From Methylophaga sp. (lineage in GTDB: Bacteria; Pseudomonadota; Gammaproteobacteria; Nitrosococcales; Methylophagaceae): a DNA stretch of 64,000 bases. Every line of letters starts with the position of its first letter. The first letter of the stretch is position 1. The stretch lies in assembly GCA_002733505.1 (NCBI GenBank), contig NVVW01000004.1, positions 49,901-113,900 on the forward strand, given 5' to 3'. Under the pieces are notes generated by a model that saw nothing but the letters and a program-made list of their open reading frames with translations, had not been told where the DNA came from and did no database searches. A program made the translations under genes and the position numbers. Shown piece after piece: positions 17,108 through 26,937 of the stretch.

Positions 17108-18790
17108 ATGAGCGAAGAAACCACTAAACCGAATAATTTTATCCGAAATATTATTAATGCCGACCTTGAGGTGGGCAAAAATGATGGACGTGTTCATACC
17201 CGTTTTCCACCTGAGCCTAATGGTTATTTGCATATTGGTCATGCTAAATCTATTTGCTTAAATTTTGGTTTAGCCAATGATTATAATGGTTTATGTAATC
17301 TGCGATTTGATGATACTAATCCACAAAAAGAAAATGAAGAGTTTGTTAAGGCGATTGAAGAAGATGTGCGCTGGTTGGGTTTTGATTGGCAAGACCGTTT
17401 GTTTTTCTCTTCAAATTATTTTGAACAACTGTTTGATTATGCCGTTCAGCTTATTAAGCAGGGCGATGCCTATGTGTGTGATCTAAGTGCTGAACAAACG
17501 CGAGAGTATCGTGGCACTTTAACGGAACCGGGTAAAAACAGCCCTTACCGTGATCGCAGTATCGAAGAAAATTTAGCTTTATTCAAGCGAATGCGTGCTG
17601 GTGAATTTGCTGATGGCAGTAAATTATTACGTGCCAAAATTGATATGGCATCGCCTAATGTCAATATGCGTGACCCCGCACTTTACCGCATTCGTCATGA
17701 TGTGGTGCATCACCAAACCGGCACGGAGTGGTGTATTTACCCGATGTATGATTATACCCATTGTATCTCTGATGCAATTGAGGGAATAACGCATTCAATA
17801 TGTACCTTAGAATTTGCAGATCATCGCCCGCTTTATAATTGGTTTTTAGCAAGGCTTAATACTGATAGCAGACCGCAGCAAATTGAGTTTTCTCGGCTGA
17901 ACTTGCAATATGCGATTACCAGCAAACGCAAGCTTACTAAATTGGTAGAAGATAATATTGTTGATAGCTGGGATGATCCTCGAATGTCTACGCTATCGGG
18001 CATGCGAAGAAGAGGTTATCCGGCAGCGGCAATTCGCGAGTTTTGTGAACGTATTGGTGTCACCAAAGCAGATAACTCTGTTGAAATGGAAATATTAGAT
18101 GCGTGTATTCGCGAAAATTTAAATGAGCATGCACCGCGTGCAATGGCAGTGCTTGATCCGGTTAAAGTAGTCATCACCAATTATCCTGAAGGCCAAACTG
18201 AAGAACTGATTGCGCCTAATCATCCGCAAAATGAAAGCATGGGAACACGCATTGTACCTTTCACACGTGAACTCTATATTGATAGAGCGGACTTTAAGGA
18301 AGAAGCCAATAACAAATTTAAACGCCTAGTAAAAGACAAAGAAGTGCGTCTTCGCAATGCTTATGTGATCCGCTGTGATGAAGTGATAAAAGACGAGAAA
18401 GGCAAAATTGTTGAGCTGTTATGTAGTTATGATCCTGCCACTTTAGGTGCAAATCCTGAAGGCCGTAAGGTTAAAGGGGTGATTCATTGGGTCTCTGTCG
18501 AGCATGGAATCAAAGCGCAAGTAAGAATTTATGACCGATTGTTTAACCATCCTCACCCAGATAGTGATAAGGAAGTGGACGATTTTACGGTTCATTTAAA
18601 CCCACAGTCATTGGTGACTTTAACTACCAGTGTTGTAGAAAAGAATTTGGCTACAGTTCAGCCAGGCACGGTATATCAATTTGAGCGGGAAGGTTATTTT
18701 TGTGCCGATAGTGAACTTTGTGAAGCGGGTAATCTAGTGTTTAACCGAACAGTGACCTTGCGTGACACATGGGCTAAAATAGCTAAGTAG
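17108..18790 (+). CDS. glnS: Glutaminyl-tRNA synthetase
   Basis: 560 residues, the usual class I GlnRS length. The ATP-binding HIGH motif lies in [17 protein letters not shown]. The KMSKS equivalent is [12 protein letters not shown]. Family stretches include [28 protein letters not shown] and, in the C-terminal anticodon-binding barrels, [12 protein letters not shown]. It charges tRNA-Gln directly. GAGAGAG just upstream is the ribosome-binding site. It appears to be a single-gene unit. Confidence 0.98.
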   Translation: MSEETTKPNNFIRNIINADLEVGKNDGRVHTRFPPEPNGYLHIGHAKSICLNFGLANDYNGLCNLRFDDTNPQKENEEFVKAIEEDVRWLGFDWQDRLFFSSNYFEQLFDYAVQLIKQGDAYVCDLSAEQTREYRGTLTEPGKNSPYRDRSIEENLALFKRMRAGEFADGSKLLRAKIDMASPNVNMRDPALYRIRHDVVHHQTGTEWCIYPMYDYTHCISDAIEGITHSICTLEFADHRPLYNWFLARLNTDSRPQQIEFSRLNLQYAITSKRKLTKLVEDNIVDSWDDPRMSTLSGMRRRGYPAAAIREFCERIGVTKADNSVEMEILDACIRENLNEHAPRAMAVLDPVKVVITNYPEGQTEELIAPNHPQNESMGTRIVPFTRELYIDRADFKEEANNKFKRLVKDKEVRLRNAYVIRCDEVIKDEKGKIVELLCSYDPATLGANPEGRKVKGVIHWVSVEHGIKAQVRIYDRLFNHPHPDSDKEVDDFTVHLNPQSLVTLTTSVVEKNLATVQPGTVYQFEREGYFCADSELCEAGNLVFNRTVTLRDTWAKIAK

Positions 18791-18857
18791 CTTGCACCGA
18801 TATAAAAAAAGACTTATCCTTGATAGGATTAATGGAAATTTGTTTTAGGACAATAAG

Positions 18858-19511
18858 ATGGAACATGATCTTAATAAATCTCATTACAATATGATCGAGC
18901 AACAAGTTCGGCCTAGTGATGTGCTTGAGCTACGTGTTTTATCCGCGTTAGCCGCGATTATGAGAGAAGATTTTGTAGCCGAAGATTTGGTGCCGCTAGC
19001 GTATGCTGACACGGAGTTACCCATTGGTTATGGTCAAACCATGTTGTCGCCAGTTGTTGAAGGTCGGTTCTTACAAGCTTTAGATATTCAGCAAGAAGAA
19101 CATGTGCTAGAGATAGGTACGGGATCGGGTTATTTTACAGCCTTGTTAGCACAGCTGGCTAAACAGGTAAGCAGTATTGAACTGATTGCTGAATTATCTG
19201 AACAAGCTCAACAGAAGTTGAGAGAAATTGAAAATATAGCCTTATATATAGGCGATGCTTCACAGGGCTGGGCGCTACCTGATAGAGTTGATGTGATTGT
19301 AATAACAGCCGCATTTGTTACTGTTCCTGAACGTTATAAACATGCTTTACAGGTGGGGGGGCGTATGCTGGTAGTAGTCGGTGTGTCTCCTGCTATGGAA
19401 GTACAGATAATCAAGCGTACAGCAGAGCGACAGTGGCAAACTGAGACCGTATTTGAAACCGTGATCCCTGCCATGATTAATGCCGAACCTAAACCTGAAT
19501 TTGAGTTTTAA
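18858..19511 (+). CDS. Protein-L-isoaspartate O-methyltransferase family protein
   Basis: 217 residues. The SAM-binding glycine motif is VLEIGTGSGYFTALLAQL, preceded by the substrate-loop stretch YGQTMLSPVVEGRFLQAL. This is the shorter PCMT relative commonly found just ahead of a rhodanese and tolC in gammaproteobacteria. It may repair isoaspartate or methylate another substrate. It heads an operon with tight spacing (11-12 bases between the first genes). Confidence 0.88.
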   Translation: MEHDLNKSHYNMIEQQVRPSDVLELRVLSALAAIMREDFVAEDLVPLAYADTELPIGYGQTMLSPVVEGRFLQALDIQQEEHVLEIGTGSGYFTALLAQLAKQVSSIELIAELSEQAQQKLREIENIALYIGDASQGWALPDRVDVIVITAAFVTVPERYKHALQVGGRMLVVVGVSPAMEVQIIKRTAERQWQTETVFETVIPAMINAEPKPEFEF

Positions 19512-19522
19512 GAGCAGAATAA

Positions 19523-19846
19523 ATGAGACAAATGACCGCCACAGAATTACGTGACTTTTTAGCCACGGGTGTTGCAACCGTGAAGATAGATGTGCGTGAA
19601 GAAATAGAATTAGAATTTGGCATGCTTGAAGATGCACTTCATATTCCGATGCAGAGTGTAGCGGGCCAATTGAATACATTGGAAAAACATAAAGATGATA
19701 CAGTGGTTTTGATCTGCCGCTCAGGCAAGCGTAGTGATCAGATTGGGCAATTTCTAGAGCAAATGGGTTTTAGTGATATTATCAACTTAACAGGCGGCAT
19801 GAATGGCTGGGCTACCGATGTTGATACCAGTATGACGGTTTATTAG
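19523..19846 (+). CDS. Single-domain rhodanese-like sulfurtransferase
   Basis: 107 residues. One rhodanese domain with the active-site Cys in VVLICRSGKRSDQIGQFL, the CDC25-like loop, and LTGGMNGWATDVD near the end. Cytoplasmic, with no signal peptide. It lies between the PCMT gene and tolC, 11 bases from each, so is co-transcribed. Acceptor thiol and exact role unknown. Confidence 0.92.
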   Translation: MRQMTATELRDFLATGVATVKIDVREEIELEFGMLEDALHIPMQSVAGQLNTLEKHKDDTVVLICRSGKRSDQIGQFLEQMGFSDIINLTGGMNGWATDVDTSMTVY

Positions 19847-19857
19847 AGGGAACAAGA

Positions 19858-21189
19858 ATGAAGAAGTTAACGGTAAGCACACTAATTGGATTAATGTTTA
19901 TTTCTGCAAATAGTTATGCAGAAGATTTGCTAGATGTTTATCAATTAGCCTTAAAAAATGATCCGCAAATCTTAGCAGAGTATGCTTCGCAATTAGCTGT
20001 GGGCGAGTTAGACGCGCAGAGTAGAGCTAATTTCTTGCCGACATTGGGGCTTAATGCGAATACAAACCGTAATTGGCAAGATACATCGTCTAGTGGCTTA
20101 GGTGGGAGTTTGAATCTTGGTGGAAATAGAGATTTTAATACGCACGGTTATGCATTAACCATTACGCAGCCATTATATAAGCGGCAAAATTTCATTCAAA
20201 AAGACAAAGCGAGTATTGCTATTGAGCAGGCTGCGGCAAATTATGCCTTAGTGAATCAAGACTTGGTTGTGCGTGTTGCTGAACGTTATTTTGATGTACT
20301 TGCAAAACAAGACGATGAAACATTTGCCCTTGCTGAACGTGAAGCTATTGCACGCCAGTTAGAGCAAACTAATCAGCGGTTTGATGTCGGCATTGCCACT
20401 ATCACCGATGTAACGGAATCACAGGCGGCTTATGATTTGGCTCATGCATCGGTTATTAGTGCTGAGAATGAAGTGAGAAATAGTAAAGAACGTCTACGTG
20501 AGCCTTTAGGGCAGTATATTGATACACTGGCAGCCTTGAAAGAAGACACTGAATTAGTGCGGCCACAACCTGAAAATATAGACGCGTGGAGTAATAATGC
20601 ATTAATTCAAAACCCAGCCATTGTTATTGCCCAGTTTGCGGTTGAAGATGCAAAGCAAACAATTGAATTGCAAAAAAGTGCTCACTATCCAACGTTAGAT
20701 TTAGTGGGACAACAGACTTATAATTCTTCGAGTGATGGTGGCTTTGGCGGCTCAAAAACACATCAATCAATATTGGGATTACAATTTAATGTGGAATTTG
20801 ATGTAGGCGGACGTGTGCGTTCGCAAACTCGTGAAGCAGAACATCGTTTGAGTCAAGCAATGCAAAATGAAGAACAGCAGCGCCGTAGTGTTGTAAGACA
20901 AAGCCGCGAAGCTTATAACGGGGTGATGGCAGGTATCAGTCGAACAGCCGCATTGAAACAAGCGGTTATTTCAAATGAAAAGGCATTAGAAGCAACGGAA
21001 GCAGGCTACCAAGTCGGCACCCGTACTACCGTTGATGTGTTAAATGTACGGCGTGACTTATTTAGGGCTCGAAGAGACTATGCAAGTTCACGTTATGACT
21101 ACATTCTCTCTAGTCTTCGCTTAAAACAAGCGGCAGGGTCGATTGAACAAGCTGATCTCGAACAGATTAATCAATGGTTGTCTGAATAA
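19858..21189 (+). CDS. tolC: TolC-family outer-membrane channel
   Basis: 443 residues. The signal peptide is MKKLTVSTLIGLMFISANSYA. Two OEP repeats follow, with TolC hallmarks such as LLDVYQLALKNDP, ITQPLYKRQNF, QRFDVGIATITDVTESQAAYD and YQVGTRTTVDVLNVRRDLFRA. The trimeric channel serves efflux pumps and type I secretion. It is the only TolC seen here and a plausible partner of the HlyB/HlyD pair at 56-59 kb. Third gene of the PCMT/rhodanese operon. Confidence 0.95.
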   Translation: MKKLTVSTLIGLMFISANSYAEDLLDVYQLALKNDPQILAEYASQLAVGELDAQSRANFLPTLGLNANTNRNWQDTSSSGLGGSLNLGGNRDFNTHGYALTITQPLYKRQNFIQKDKASIAIEQAAANYALVNQDLVVRVAERYFDVLAKQDDETFALAEREAIARQLEQTNQRFDVGIATITDVTESQAAYDLAHASVISAENEVRNSKERLREPLGQYIDTLAALKEDTELVRPQPENIDAWSNNALIQNPAIVIAQFAVEDAKQTIELQKSAHYPTLDLVGQQTYNSSSDGGFGGSKTHQSILGLQFNVEFDVGGRVRSQTREAEHRLSQAMQNEEQQRRSVVRQSREAYNGVMAGISRTAALKQAVISNEKALEATEAGYQVGTRTTVDVLNVRRDLFRARRDYASSRYDYILSSLRLKQAAGSIEQADLEQINQWLSE

Positions 21190-21195
21190 AATAAC

Positions 21196-21762
21196 ATGGC
21201 CACCTCGGCATCAATGGTATTGAAGCAAGATAATAGTTTTTTAGTCGTTATTGATGTTCAACAGCGGTTACTAGCAGCCATGCCTAATCCTATAGGCGAA
21301 GCACTGGTTTTGCAGGCAACTATTTTGGCTAAAGCCGCAAATACGTTGGATATTCCTGTAATGGTGACGGAACAATATTCTAAAGGGCTAGGCGCAACAG
21401 TGGCAACACTACAGCCTCATTTGTCGTCAGCAAGCCAAATAGAAAAAACCTGTTTTTCATGTGCCAGCGCAGATGATTTTATGACAACATTACGAGCCAG
21501 TCACCGTCGGCAAGTTATCTTAACCGGCATGGAAGCACATATTTGTGTATTGCAAACGGCATTGGCATTGCTTGCACAAGGCTTTCAAGTATTTGTGGTT
21601 GAAGATGCAGTGTGTTCGCGTAGCCAACAAAATCAAGACAATGCTATGCAGCGGCTACGCCAAGCGGGCGTGATTATTACCAATGCAGAATCAGTCTTAT
21701 TTGAATGGTTGGCTGATGCCAAACATCCGCAATTTAAGGCATTAAGTCAATTAATCGTTTAA
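21196..21762 (+). CDS. Isochorismatase-family cysteine hydrolase (YcaC-like)
   Basis: 188 residues. The catalytic Asp lies in FLVVIDVQQRLLAAM. The cis-peptide/nucleophile region is RQVILTGMEAHICVLQTALAL, with Cys as nucleophile. VFVVEDAVCSRSQQNQDNAMQRLRQAGV is the usual YcaC-like tail. The substrate is unknown. It starts six bases after tolC. Confidence 0.9.
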   Translation: MATSASMVLKQDNSFLVVIDVQQRLLAAMPNPIGEALVLQATILAKAANTLDIPVMVTEQYSKGLGATVATLQPHLSSASQIEKTCFSCASADDFMTTLRASHRRQVILTGMEAHICVLQTALALLAQGFQVFVVEDAVCSRSQQNQDNAMQRLRQAGVIITNAESVLFEWLADAKHPQFKALSQLIV

Positions 21763-21783
21763 TGATAGAAAATAGGTGAACAA

Positions 21784-22143
21784 ATGAAATACATTGTGGC
21801 GATATTGTTTTTAAGTTTAATTCAAATTGCATCTGCTGACACTATTGATCAACAATCCTTGCAGCTATGTGAAAAGATAAAGTCATGTGCATTAGCTGAG
21901 TTAGAAGGGCAGGACATGTCGGCCGATATGAAATCCATGGTACTGTCATCAATGGACGGGATGTGTCAGGCCATGGCTACAGAGTTTAGCAATGATAGCA
22001 TTAAGGAATATGACGATTTACGCCAACAGGCAACAGCTTGTATGGCTAGTTTATCTTCATTGACTTGTCCGCAATTAATGGATGGTGCGACTGATACGTC
22101 TGAATGTGTGGCATTAGAGAAAAGTGCTGCCAAATACGAATAA
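21784..22143 (+). CDS. Small secreted cysteine-containing protein, unknown function
   Basis: 119 residues with a clean signal peptide (MKYIVAILFLSLIQIASA). The mature part has six cysteines (LCEKIKSC, GMC, TAC, LTC, SEC), an even number suited to disulfides in the periplasm. I do not recognise the family. AGGTG lies eight bases upstream, and the next gene starts seven bases after the stop, so it belongs to the tolC operon. Confidence 0.8.
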   Translation: MKYIVAILFLSLIQIASADTIDQQSLQLCEKIKSCALAELEGQDMSADMKSMVLSSMDGMCQAMATEFSNDSIKEYDDLRQQATACMASLSSLTCPQLMDGATDTSECVALEKSAAKYE

Positions 22144-22149
22144 GACCGT

Positions 22150-22659
22150 ATGAGCATAAAAAGAGCTATTCTCACTTTTGTATTTATAGCTTTACTTGCT
22201 GGATTTTTAATTCCAGAAAATTTACAGATCCCAGTCGATAGCGCCAGCTCTAAAGATTGGAATGAGCACTCATTTTGGTATGAGCCTTGGGGAAAATCAG
22301 GCACGCATAAAGGCATTGATATTTTTGCAGATAAAGGCCAAGCATTACTTTCCTCTAGCCCTGCAATTATTCTTTACACAGGTGAACTAGCTCGCGGCGG
22401 TAAAGTAATCTTAAGCTTAGGTTCTAAATGGCGCTTACATTATTATGCCCACTTAGAATATTCAGCGGTTAAACGCTGGCAATGGGTTAAAGGTGGCGAG
22501 CAAATTGGTTTAGTGGGTGACAGTGGCAATGCAAAAGGTAAAGCGCCACATGTACATTATTCCATTGTGACTTTATTGCCCTATGTTTGGCGAATAGATA
22601 ACTCGACACAAGGCTGGAAGAAAATGTTTTATTTAGATCCTAGTGAATTATTGATGTGA
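22150..22659 (+). CDS. M23-family (LytM-like) metallopeptidase
   Basis: 169 residues. An N-terminal hydrophobic segment (AILTFVFIALLAGFLIPE) is a signal or anchor. The peptidase domain has the zinc ligands in THKGIDIFADKG and in APHVHYSI, plus LHYYAHLEYSAV. M23 enzymes cut peptidoglycan cross-bridges. The preceding residues are few, so it is a minimal domain. It ends convergently, overlapping the radical SAM gene by 12 bases. Confidence 0.87.
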   Translation: MSIKRAILTFVFIALLAGFLIPENLQIPVDSASSKDWNEHSFWYEPWGKSGTHKGIDIFADKGQALLSSSPAIILYTGELARGGKVILSLGSKWRLHYYAHLEYSAVKRWQWVKGGEQIGLVGDSGNAKGKAPHVHYSIVTLLPYVWRIDNSTQGWKKMFYLDPSELLM

Positions 22660-24159
22660 TAATTGGCGTTTGTTAGCTACACCTTGTCTTTTTTGTTTTT
22701 CAACCATACCTTGCTGCTCATAAGCAGGGATCCCTTTTAGCTTTATACGTTTATAATCGAGGGCTAGCGCGTGTTTTACTGTTTCAGCAGATAGAGCAAA
22801 GTGTTCCGTAAGAATTTCATAAATTAGCTCAAATAGACGTTTTAGTGCAATTTTCCATGAACTGCCGGCACGTAGATGTAATTGATCAGATAATTGCATA
22901 AAGCGTTCAAAAGCGTCATCGGTTAATATCAGTGGCAAAGTGTGTGAAAATCGCCCTGAGTTACCAATCATATCCCAATAGCGTGCAAAACGATTAACGC
23001 GTTGCATTTCATTAAATGTAATATCGCGTGTGGTCAGAATATTATAAGGTGCTTCGGGGTTGTAGCGTAATTGATAAAGTTCGTTATGGCGATTGAGTGG
23101 TGCACCGCGTAAGCGTTTAAGGATACCTAATTGTATTTCATGCGGGTTGAGAGCAATTAATTGATCGAAACTATGACCAAAGTTTTCTAAGGTATCGCTA
23201 GGCAAACCAAAAATAAGATCGGTGTGTAAATGTGCCCCAGTATTTTCTCGTAACCATACGATATTTTCTTTGGTTTTTTCATTATTTTGTTTGCGGCTGA
23301 TTAATTTTTGGATTTCAGCATCAAAAGTCTGCACGCCAATTTCAAATTGTAAACTGTTGTTAGGGAAACGTTGTAATATTACTTTCAATTTGTCAGGTAA
23401 GTTATCGGGCACTACCTCAAAATGTAGGTATAAATCATCAGTCATGCGTTCTAAAAAGAATTCTAAAATCGCCACGCTGGTACTGATTTTAAGATTAAAT
23501 GTACGATCAATAAATTTGAAATTCCGCACACCGCGTTGTAACAGTTTTTCCATGGCATCAAAAAAGGATTCAAGTGGAAATGCGGTGACCGTTTTATCTA
23601 AAGCGGATAAACAAAACTCACATTTAAACGGGCAACCCCGTGACGCTTCAACATAAATCAAACGAGTGCGGATATCCTCGTCATTATAATATTGATAAGG
23701 CAGAGCTATCTCATCAAGCGGCTGAACTTTGCCTTCAATAAATTTATTGTCGGGCCGAGCGTCAGTTAATAATTGTTCACATAAATGAGGGAAGCTTACT
23801 TCTCCAGCTCCAGAAATGACATAATCAGCAAGATCAGTAACGGCAGGCACATCGGGATGATGGCTGACTTCAGGGCCGCCTAAAACAATCAGTACATCAG
23901 GTGCAATCTGTTTAAGCATGGCCACGGTTTTGCTGATTTCTTCAATATTCCAAATATAGACACTTAAACCAATGATCTTGGGTTGTTTCGCTAATAATTT
24001 TTCAGCAATATTGATAGCTAATTGTTGAATGGTGAATTCAATGATTTCAGTGTCAGATTGCAATGACCCCATATTGGCATACAGATAACGCAAGCCAAAA
24101 GCGGTGTGCATATAGCGTGCATTGACTGTGCTTAATAATATGAGAGGAAAAGCAGCCAT
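22648..24159 (-). CDS. B12-binding radical SAM protein (DUF4080 type)
   Basis: 503 residues. The N-terminal cobalamin-binding-like domain includes IGLSVYIWNIEEISKT and VLGGPEVSHHPDVP. The radical SAM cluster is ASRGCPFKCEFC. FEIGVQTFDAEIQKLISRKQ and HTDLIFGLPSDTLENF are as in this family. The C-terminal region is the DUF4080-type extension. The substrate is unknown. Confidence 0.87.
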   Translation of the reverse strand: MAAFPLILLSTVNARYMHTAFGLRYLYANMGSLQSDTEIIEFTIQQLAINIAEKLLAKQPKIIGLSVYIWNIEEISKTVAMLKQIAPDVLIVLGGPEVSHHPDVPAVTDLADYVISGAGEVSFPHLCEQLLTDARPDNKFIEGKVQPLDEIALPYQYYNDEDIRTRLIYVEASRGCPFKCEFCLSALDKTVTAFPLESFFDAMEKLLQRGVRNFKFIDRTFNLKISTSVAILEFFLERMTDDLYLHFEVVPDNLPDKLKVILQRFPNNSLQFEIGVQTFDAEIQKLISRKQNNEKTKENIVWLRENTGAHLHTDLIFGLPSDTLENFGHSFDQLIALNPHEIQLGILKRLRGAPLNRHNELYQLRYNPEAPYNILTTRDITFNEMQRVNRFARYWDMIGNSGRFSHTLPLILTDDAFERFMQLSDQLHLRAGSSWKIALKRLFELIYEILTEHFALSAETVKHALALDYKRIKLKGIPAYEQQGMVEKQKRQGVANKRQLSHQ

Positions 24160-24177
24160 AATTGATAAATAGAACGG

Positions 24178-24615
24178 TTATTTATTTCTGATAATGATAT
24201 TAACAAAACGGGTTTTATTAATAATTTCATCGGACAAATCGAGTGCAAATAAGCTGCGATATATCTTGTATTGTGATTCAGACTCATCATAGGGTGAGAA
24301 CTTTGTGTTAGAAACTCGCTCTGATAATACGGAATGATTTTCATCAAGCAATTGCATACCGATTTCTACATTAATGGCAGATATTTTATAGTTGTATATA
24401 TTAAATAATGGGTAGAAGCTAGGTGTACCGTCATCTAGTGTATCTGTGATATCTGCCCATGCAATGACTTTCAAATCATCACTTGGATTAAATGTCTGTT
24501 GAAATACACTAAAACAAGATTTTTCCACACATTGTGAGATGTCAATTTGTATCAAATGCTCATATGCCTTTACATAAGTTGAGAAAAATAACATTAAGAA
24601 TAGAAAATATTTCAT
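24178..24615 (-). CDS. Secreted protein of unknown function
   Basis: 145 residues with a signal peptide (MKYFLFLMLFFSTYVKA). Two cysteines (SQCVEKSC) lie close together in the mature part. Otherwise it is a beta-rich sequence with no motif I recognise (INVEIGMQLLDENHSVL, INKTRFVNIIIRN). It lies between sbcB and the radical SAM gene on the same strand with gaps of 10-18 bases, so is co-transcribed. Confidence 0.72.
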   Translation of the reverse strand: MKYFLFLMLFFSTYVKAYEHLIQIDISQCVEKSCFSVFQQTFNPSDDLKVIAWADITDTLDDGTPSFYPLFNIYNYKISAINVEIGMQLLDENHSVLSERVSNTKFSPYDESESQYKIYRSLFALDLSDEIINKTRFVNIIIRNK

Positions 24616-24625
24616 AATAACCCCA

Positions 24626-26071
24626 TCATTTATTCAGGTTTGTTTCGGCTTCAAGTTGTTGTCCATAGGCTTCTAAATCATCTAAAACCTGCTGCTGGGT
24701 GGCTGTCAGTTCATCTGTTCGGCTGGCGGTAATAGCTTCAAAAAAGCGATCCAGCGTGAGGATCTTTCCATCTCCCTGCTCAGTTAAACGTTGCTGGCGG
24801 TATTGTTGCCACTGCTGCTGTTCATCTTCCGATAAGCTTTCTGGCCAGTTGCGAGCGCGGTAACGGAATAGCATTTCTGGTAAGCGTTGATCATCGAAGG
24901 GAACAGACATAGTCGCTAAATGTTCAGGATCGGCACTGCGTATAAGATCCATTTTACGCTTATCATTATCACCAAAGAAACCGCCGCCATATAATGCGGC
25001 ATCTGGATCATCAATGGTCTCATAATCGGGCTTGGTGAAAATCTCATTAATTTTTTTAGTTAAATCGCCTGCATCATTCAGCATTTGCAGGTGTTGATAA
25101 TGCAATTCACGATCAATATCAAGTCGCTCGGCAGCAGTGTCATTAAGCGTACTTTCAGGCACTACCACCGGACACTTGTTGATATGCAGTGTTTTTAATG
25201 CCGGTCTAGTAACGCCTTCAGGAAGATCAGCTGTACGAGTGAATAACCATTCTCGCAATGTATCAGCATTCTCATTAATCAATGCTTCAGGATTATGACG
25301 AAGATCGTAAACAATAATGCCATTATTATTAGTAGGATCTTTGGCAATAGGAACCACCAAGGCTGTGCCACAATATTCACTGGGATACATTCTTGATACG
25401 TGAATAACGGGGGTGCGGTCACGTAGATTTAGTAAAGGTGAAATAGCTTGCTTACGTCGATTTTGATACACAAAATCATATAATTTGGGTTGAACTGTTT
25501 TAATCAATTTAGCCAACGCAATAGTGGCATAAACATCGACCAAGGCATCATGCGCGCCTTGATGTTCAATATTATTAGCGGCGGTGAGTGCTTCTAGTCT
25601 AAAACTAGGTTTGCCTTCTTCATTGTCTGGCCAATTGATGCCTTCGGGGCGTAAGGCGCGGGTAAGCCGTGCCATATCAATAATATCCCAACGCGAATTA
25701 CCATTTTGCCATTCACGGGCATAAGCATCATAAAAATTGCGATATAAGGTGAAACGGGTAAATTCATCATCAAAACGGAGACTGTTATAACCGACACCGC
25801 AGGTATTAGGCACTGTAAACTCATCGTGAATTTGCTTAATAAACTCAGCTTCTATTACCCCTTTTTCATTGGCTTGTTGCGGTGTAATTCCGGTGATCAG
25901 GCAAGCTTGCGGGTGCGGCAGACTGTCATTCGCTTGTTTGCAATAAATCATTAATGGTTCACCAATGATATTTAAATCTTCATCGGTGCGAATGCCGGCA
26001 AATTGAGACGGGCGATCATAACGAGGATCGATACCAAAAGTTTCATAATCATGCCAATAGAGTGTATTCAT
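24626..26071 (-). CDS. sbcB: Exodeoxyribonuclease I
   Basis: 481 residues, the normal size. The DnaQ-like exonuclease domain has the catalytic acids in YWHDYETFGIDPRYDRPSQF, GYNSLRFDDEFTRF and HDALVDVYATI. The ExoI C-terminal domain follows (GGFFGDNDKRKMDLIR; FRYRARNWPESLSEDE). It degrades single-stranded DNA 3' to 5' in recombination and mismatch repair. Confidence 0.97.
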   Translation of the reverse strand: MNTLYWHDYETFGIDPRYDRPSQFAGIRTDEDLNIIGEPLMIYCKQANDSLPHPQACLITGITPQQANEKGVIEAEFIKQIHDEFTVPNTCGVGYNSLRFDDEFTRFTLYRNFYDAYAREWQNGNSRWDIIDMARLTRALRPEGINWPDNEEGKPSFRLEALTAANNIEHQGAHDALVDVYATIALAKLIKTVQPKLYDFVYQNRRKQAISPLLNLRDRTPVIHVSRMYPSEYCGTALVVPIAKDPTNNNGIIVYDLRHNPEALINENADTLREWLFTRTADLPEGVTRPALKTLHINKCPVVVPESTLNDTAAERLDIDRELHYQHLQMLNDAGDLTKKINEIFTKPDYETIDDPDAALYGGGFFGDNDKRKMDLIRSADPEHLATMSVPFDDQRLPEMLFRYRARNWPESLSEDEQQQWQQYRQQRLTEQGDGKILTLDRFFEAITASRTDELTATQQQVLDDLEAYGQQLEAETNLNK

Positions 26072-26075
26072 TTAG

Positions 26076-26098
26076 ATACCTATAATCATTCAATTTGT
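26076..26098. repeat. Solo IS630-type terminal repeat at the end of the DNA ligase gene
   Basis: ATACCTATAATCATTCAATT then TG; differs from the ATACCCGTAATCATTCAATTTG consensus at two positions. No partner end is visible. It covers the last codons and stop of the ligase gene and the gap to sbcB. Confidence 0.55.
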
Positions 26099-26937
26099 TG
26101 TTTTCTAATTCTTAGAAATACAGGGAAACGCGGTATATTATTTTTAGTAAAGCCATAATATTTAAAGGTGATTATACTGCCTATTGCAGGTGGAAATTGC
26201 CGTTGTTGGTCGGATAGACCAGAGCCAATATAAAACGTGAGCCCTGACGGTAATTGACAGTGTAATGAACCTAACTTGCCAACGTATTTACCTTTGCCTT
26301 CTTTATGAGCAATAACGGTGCATTCGGTGTCTTGATATTGTTTTACTTTTAAAGCGTAGCTTGAACGTCCGGTATGGTATGGAATAGTGGGTTTGCGAAC
26401 CACTAAGCCTTCACCGCCTAATAAAATAACCTTATCCAGTTCAGTTTTTAAATGTGCGGCTGACTGAACTGTGGATTGGGGAATGATCATTATGAATGAG
26501 CTGGGATAGTGTGCTAAATAGTCCTGCAAAATAGCGAGGCGCTCTAACAAGCCACCTTGTTGACTAGGGACTTCAAAAATCTGATAGCTGATTTTATGCC
26601 AGCGCTCATCGGGCGTTTGTTTGCGAACAATGGATATAATATTTTCAAAGTCACCACGTTGCGTCCATAATTCACCATCCACAGCGAAGGCAGGTAACGC
26701 CTGCAAGAACCATTCAGGTGCGGAAATTTTATTTCCTTGGCGACTTTTAAGTGTTTTTCCATCCCAAATAGCGCGCATGCCATCTAGTTTTTCACTCATC
26801 AACCAGCCTGTTACATCCTGTGAACTATCATAGGTTTTGAGCAGTAATATGTTGGCATCTTTTGCATAAGATATAATGCTAAAAAAGATAAATAGAGATA
26901 GGCATAGGTTAATAATGAGTTTATGACGTAGGCTCAT
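26086..26937 (-). CDS. ligE: Periplasmic ATP-dependent DNA ligase (Lig E type)
   Basis: 283 residues. The hydrophobic leader (LIINLCLSLFIFFSIISYAKD) points to export. The adenylation motif I is SEKLDGMRA, with the lysine that takes AMP. Other ligase motifs are AVDGELW, GGEGLVVRKP and YALKVKQYQDTEC, with a small C-terminal OB fold. This is the minimal Lig E architecture, proposed to act on extracellular or imported DNA in the periplasm. It overlaps the Fic gene by four bases, which is unusual company. The last codons and stop lie in a solo terminal repeat. Confidence 0.88.
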   Translation of the reverse strand: MSLRHKLIINLCLSLFIFFSIISYAKDANILLLKTYDSSQDVTGWLMSEKLDGMRAIWDGKTLKSRQGNKISAPEWFLQALPAFAVDGELWTQRGDFENIISIVRKQTPDERWHKISYQIFEVPSQQGGLLERLAILQDYLAHYPSSFIMIIPQSTVQSAAHLKTELDKVILLGGEGLVVRKPTIPYHTGRSSYALKVKQYQDTECTVIAHKEGKGKYVGKLGSLHCQLPSGLTFYIGSGLSDQQRQFPPAIGSIITFKYYGFTKNNIPRFPVFLRIRKQQIE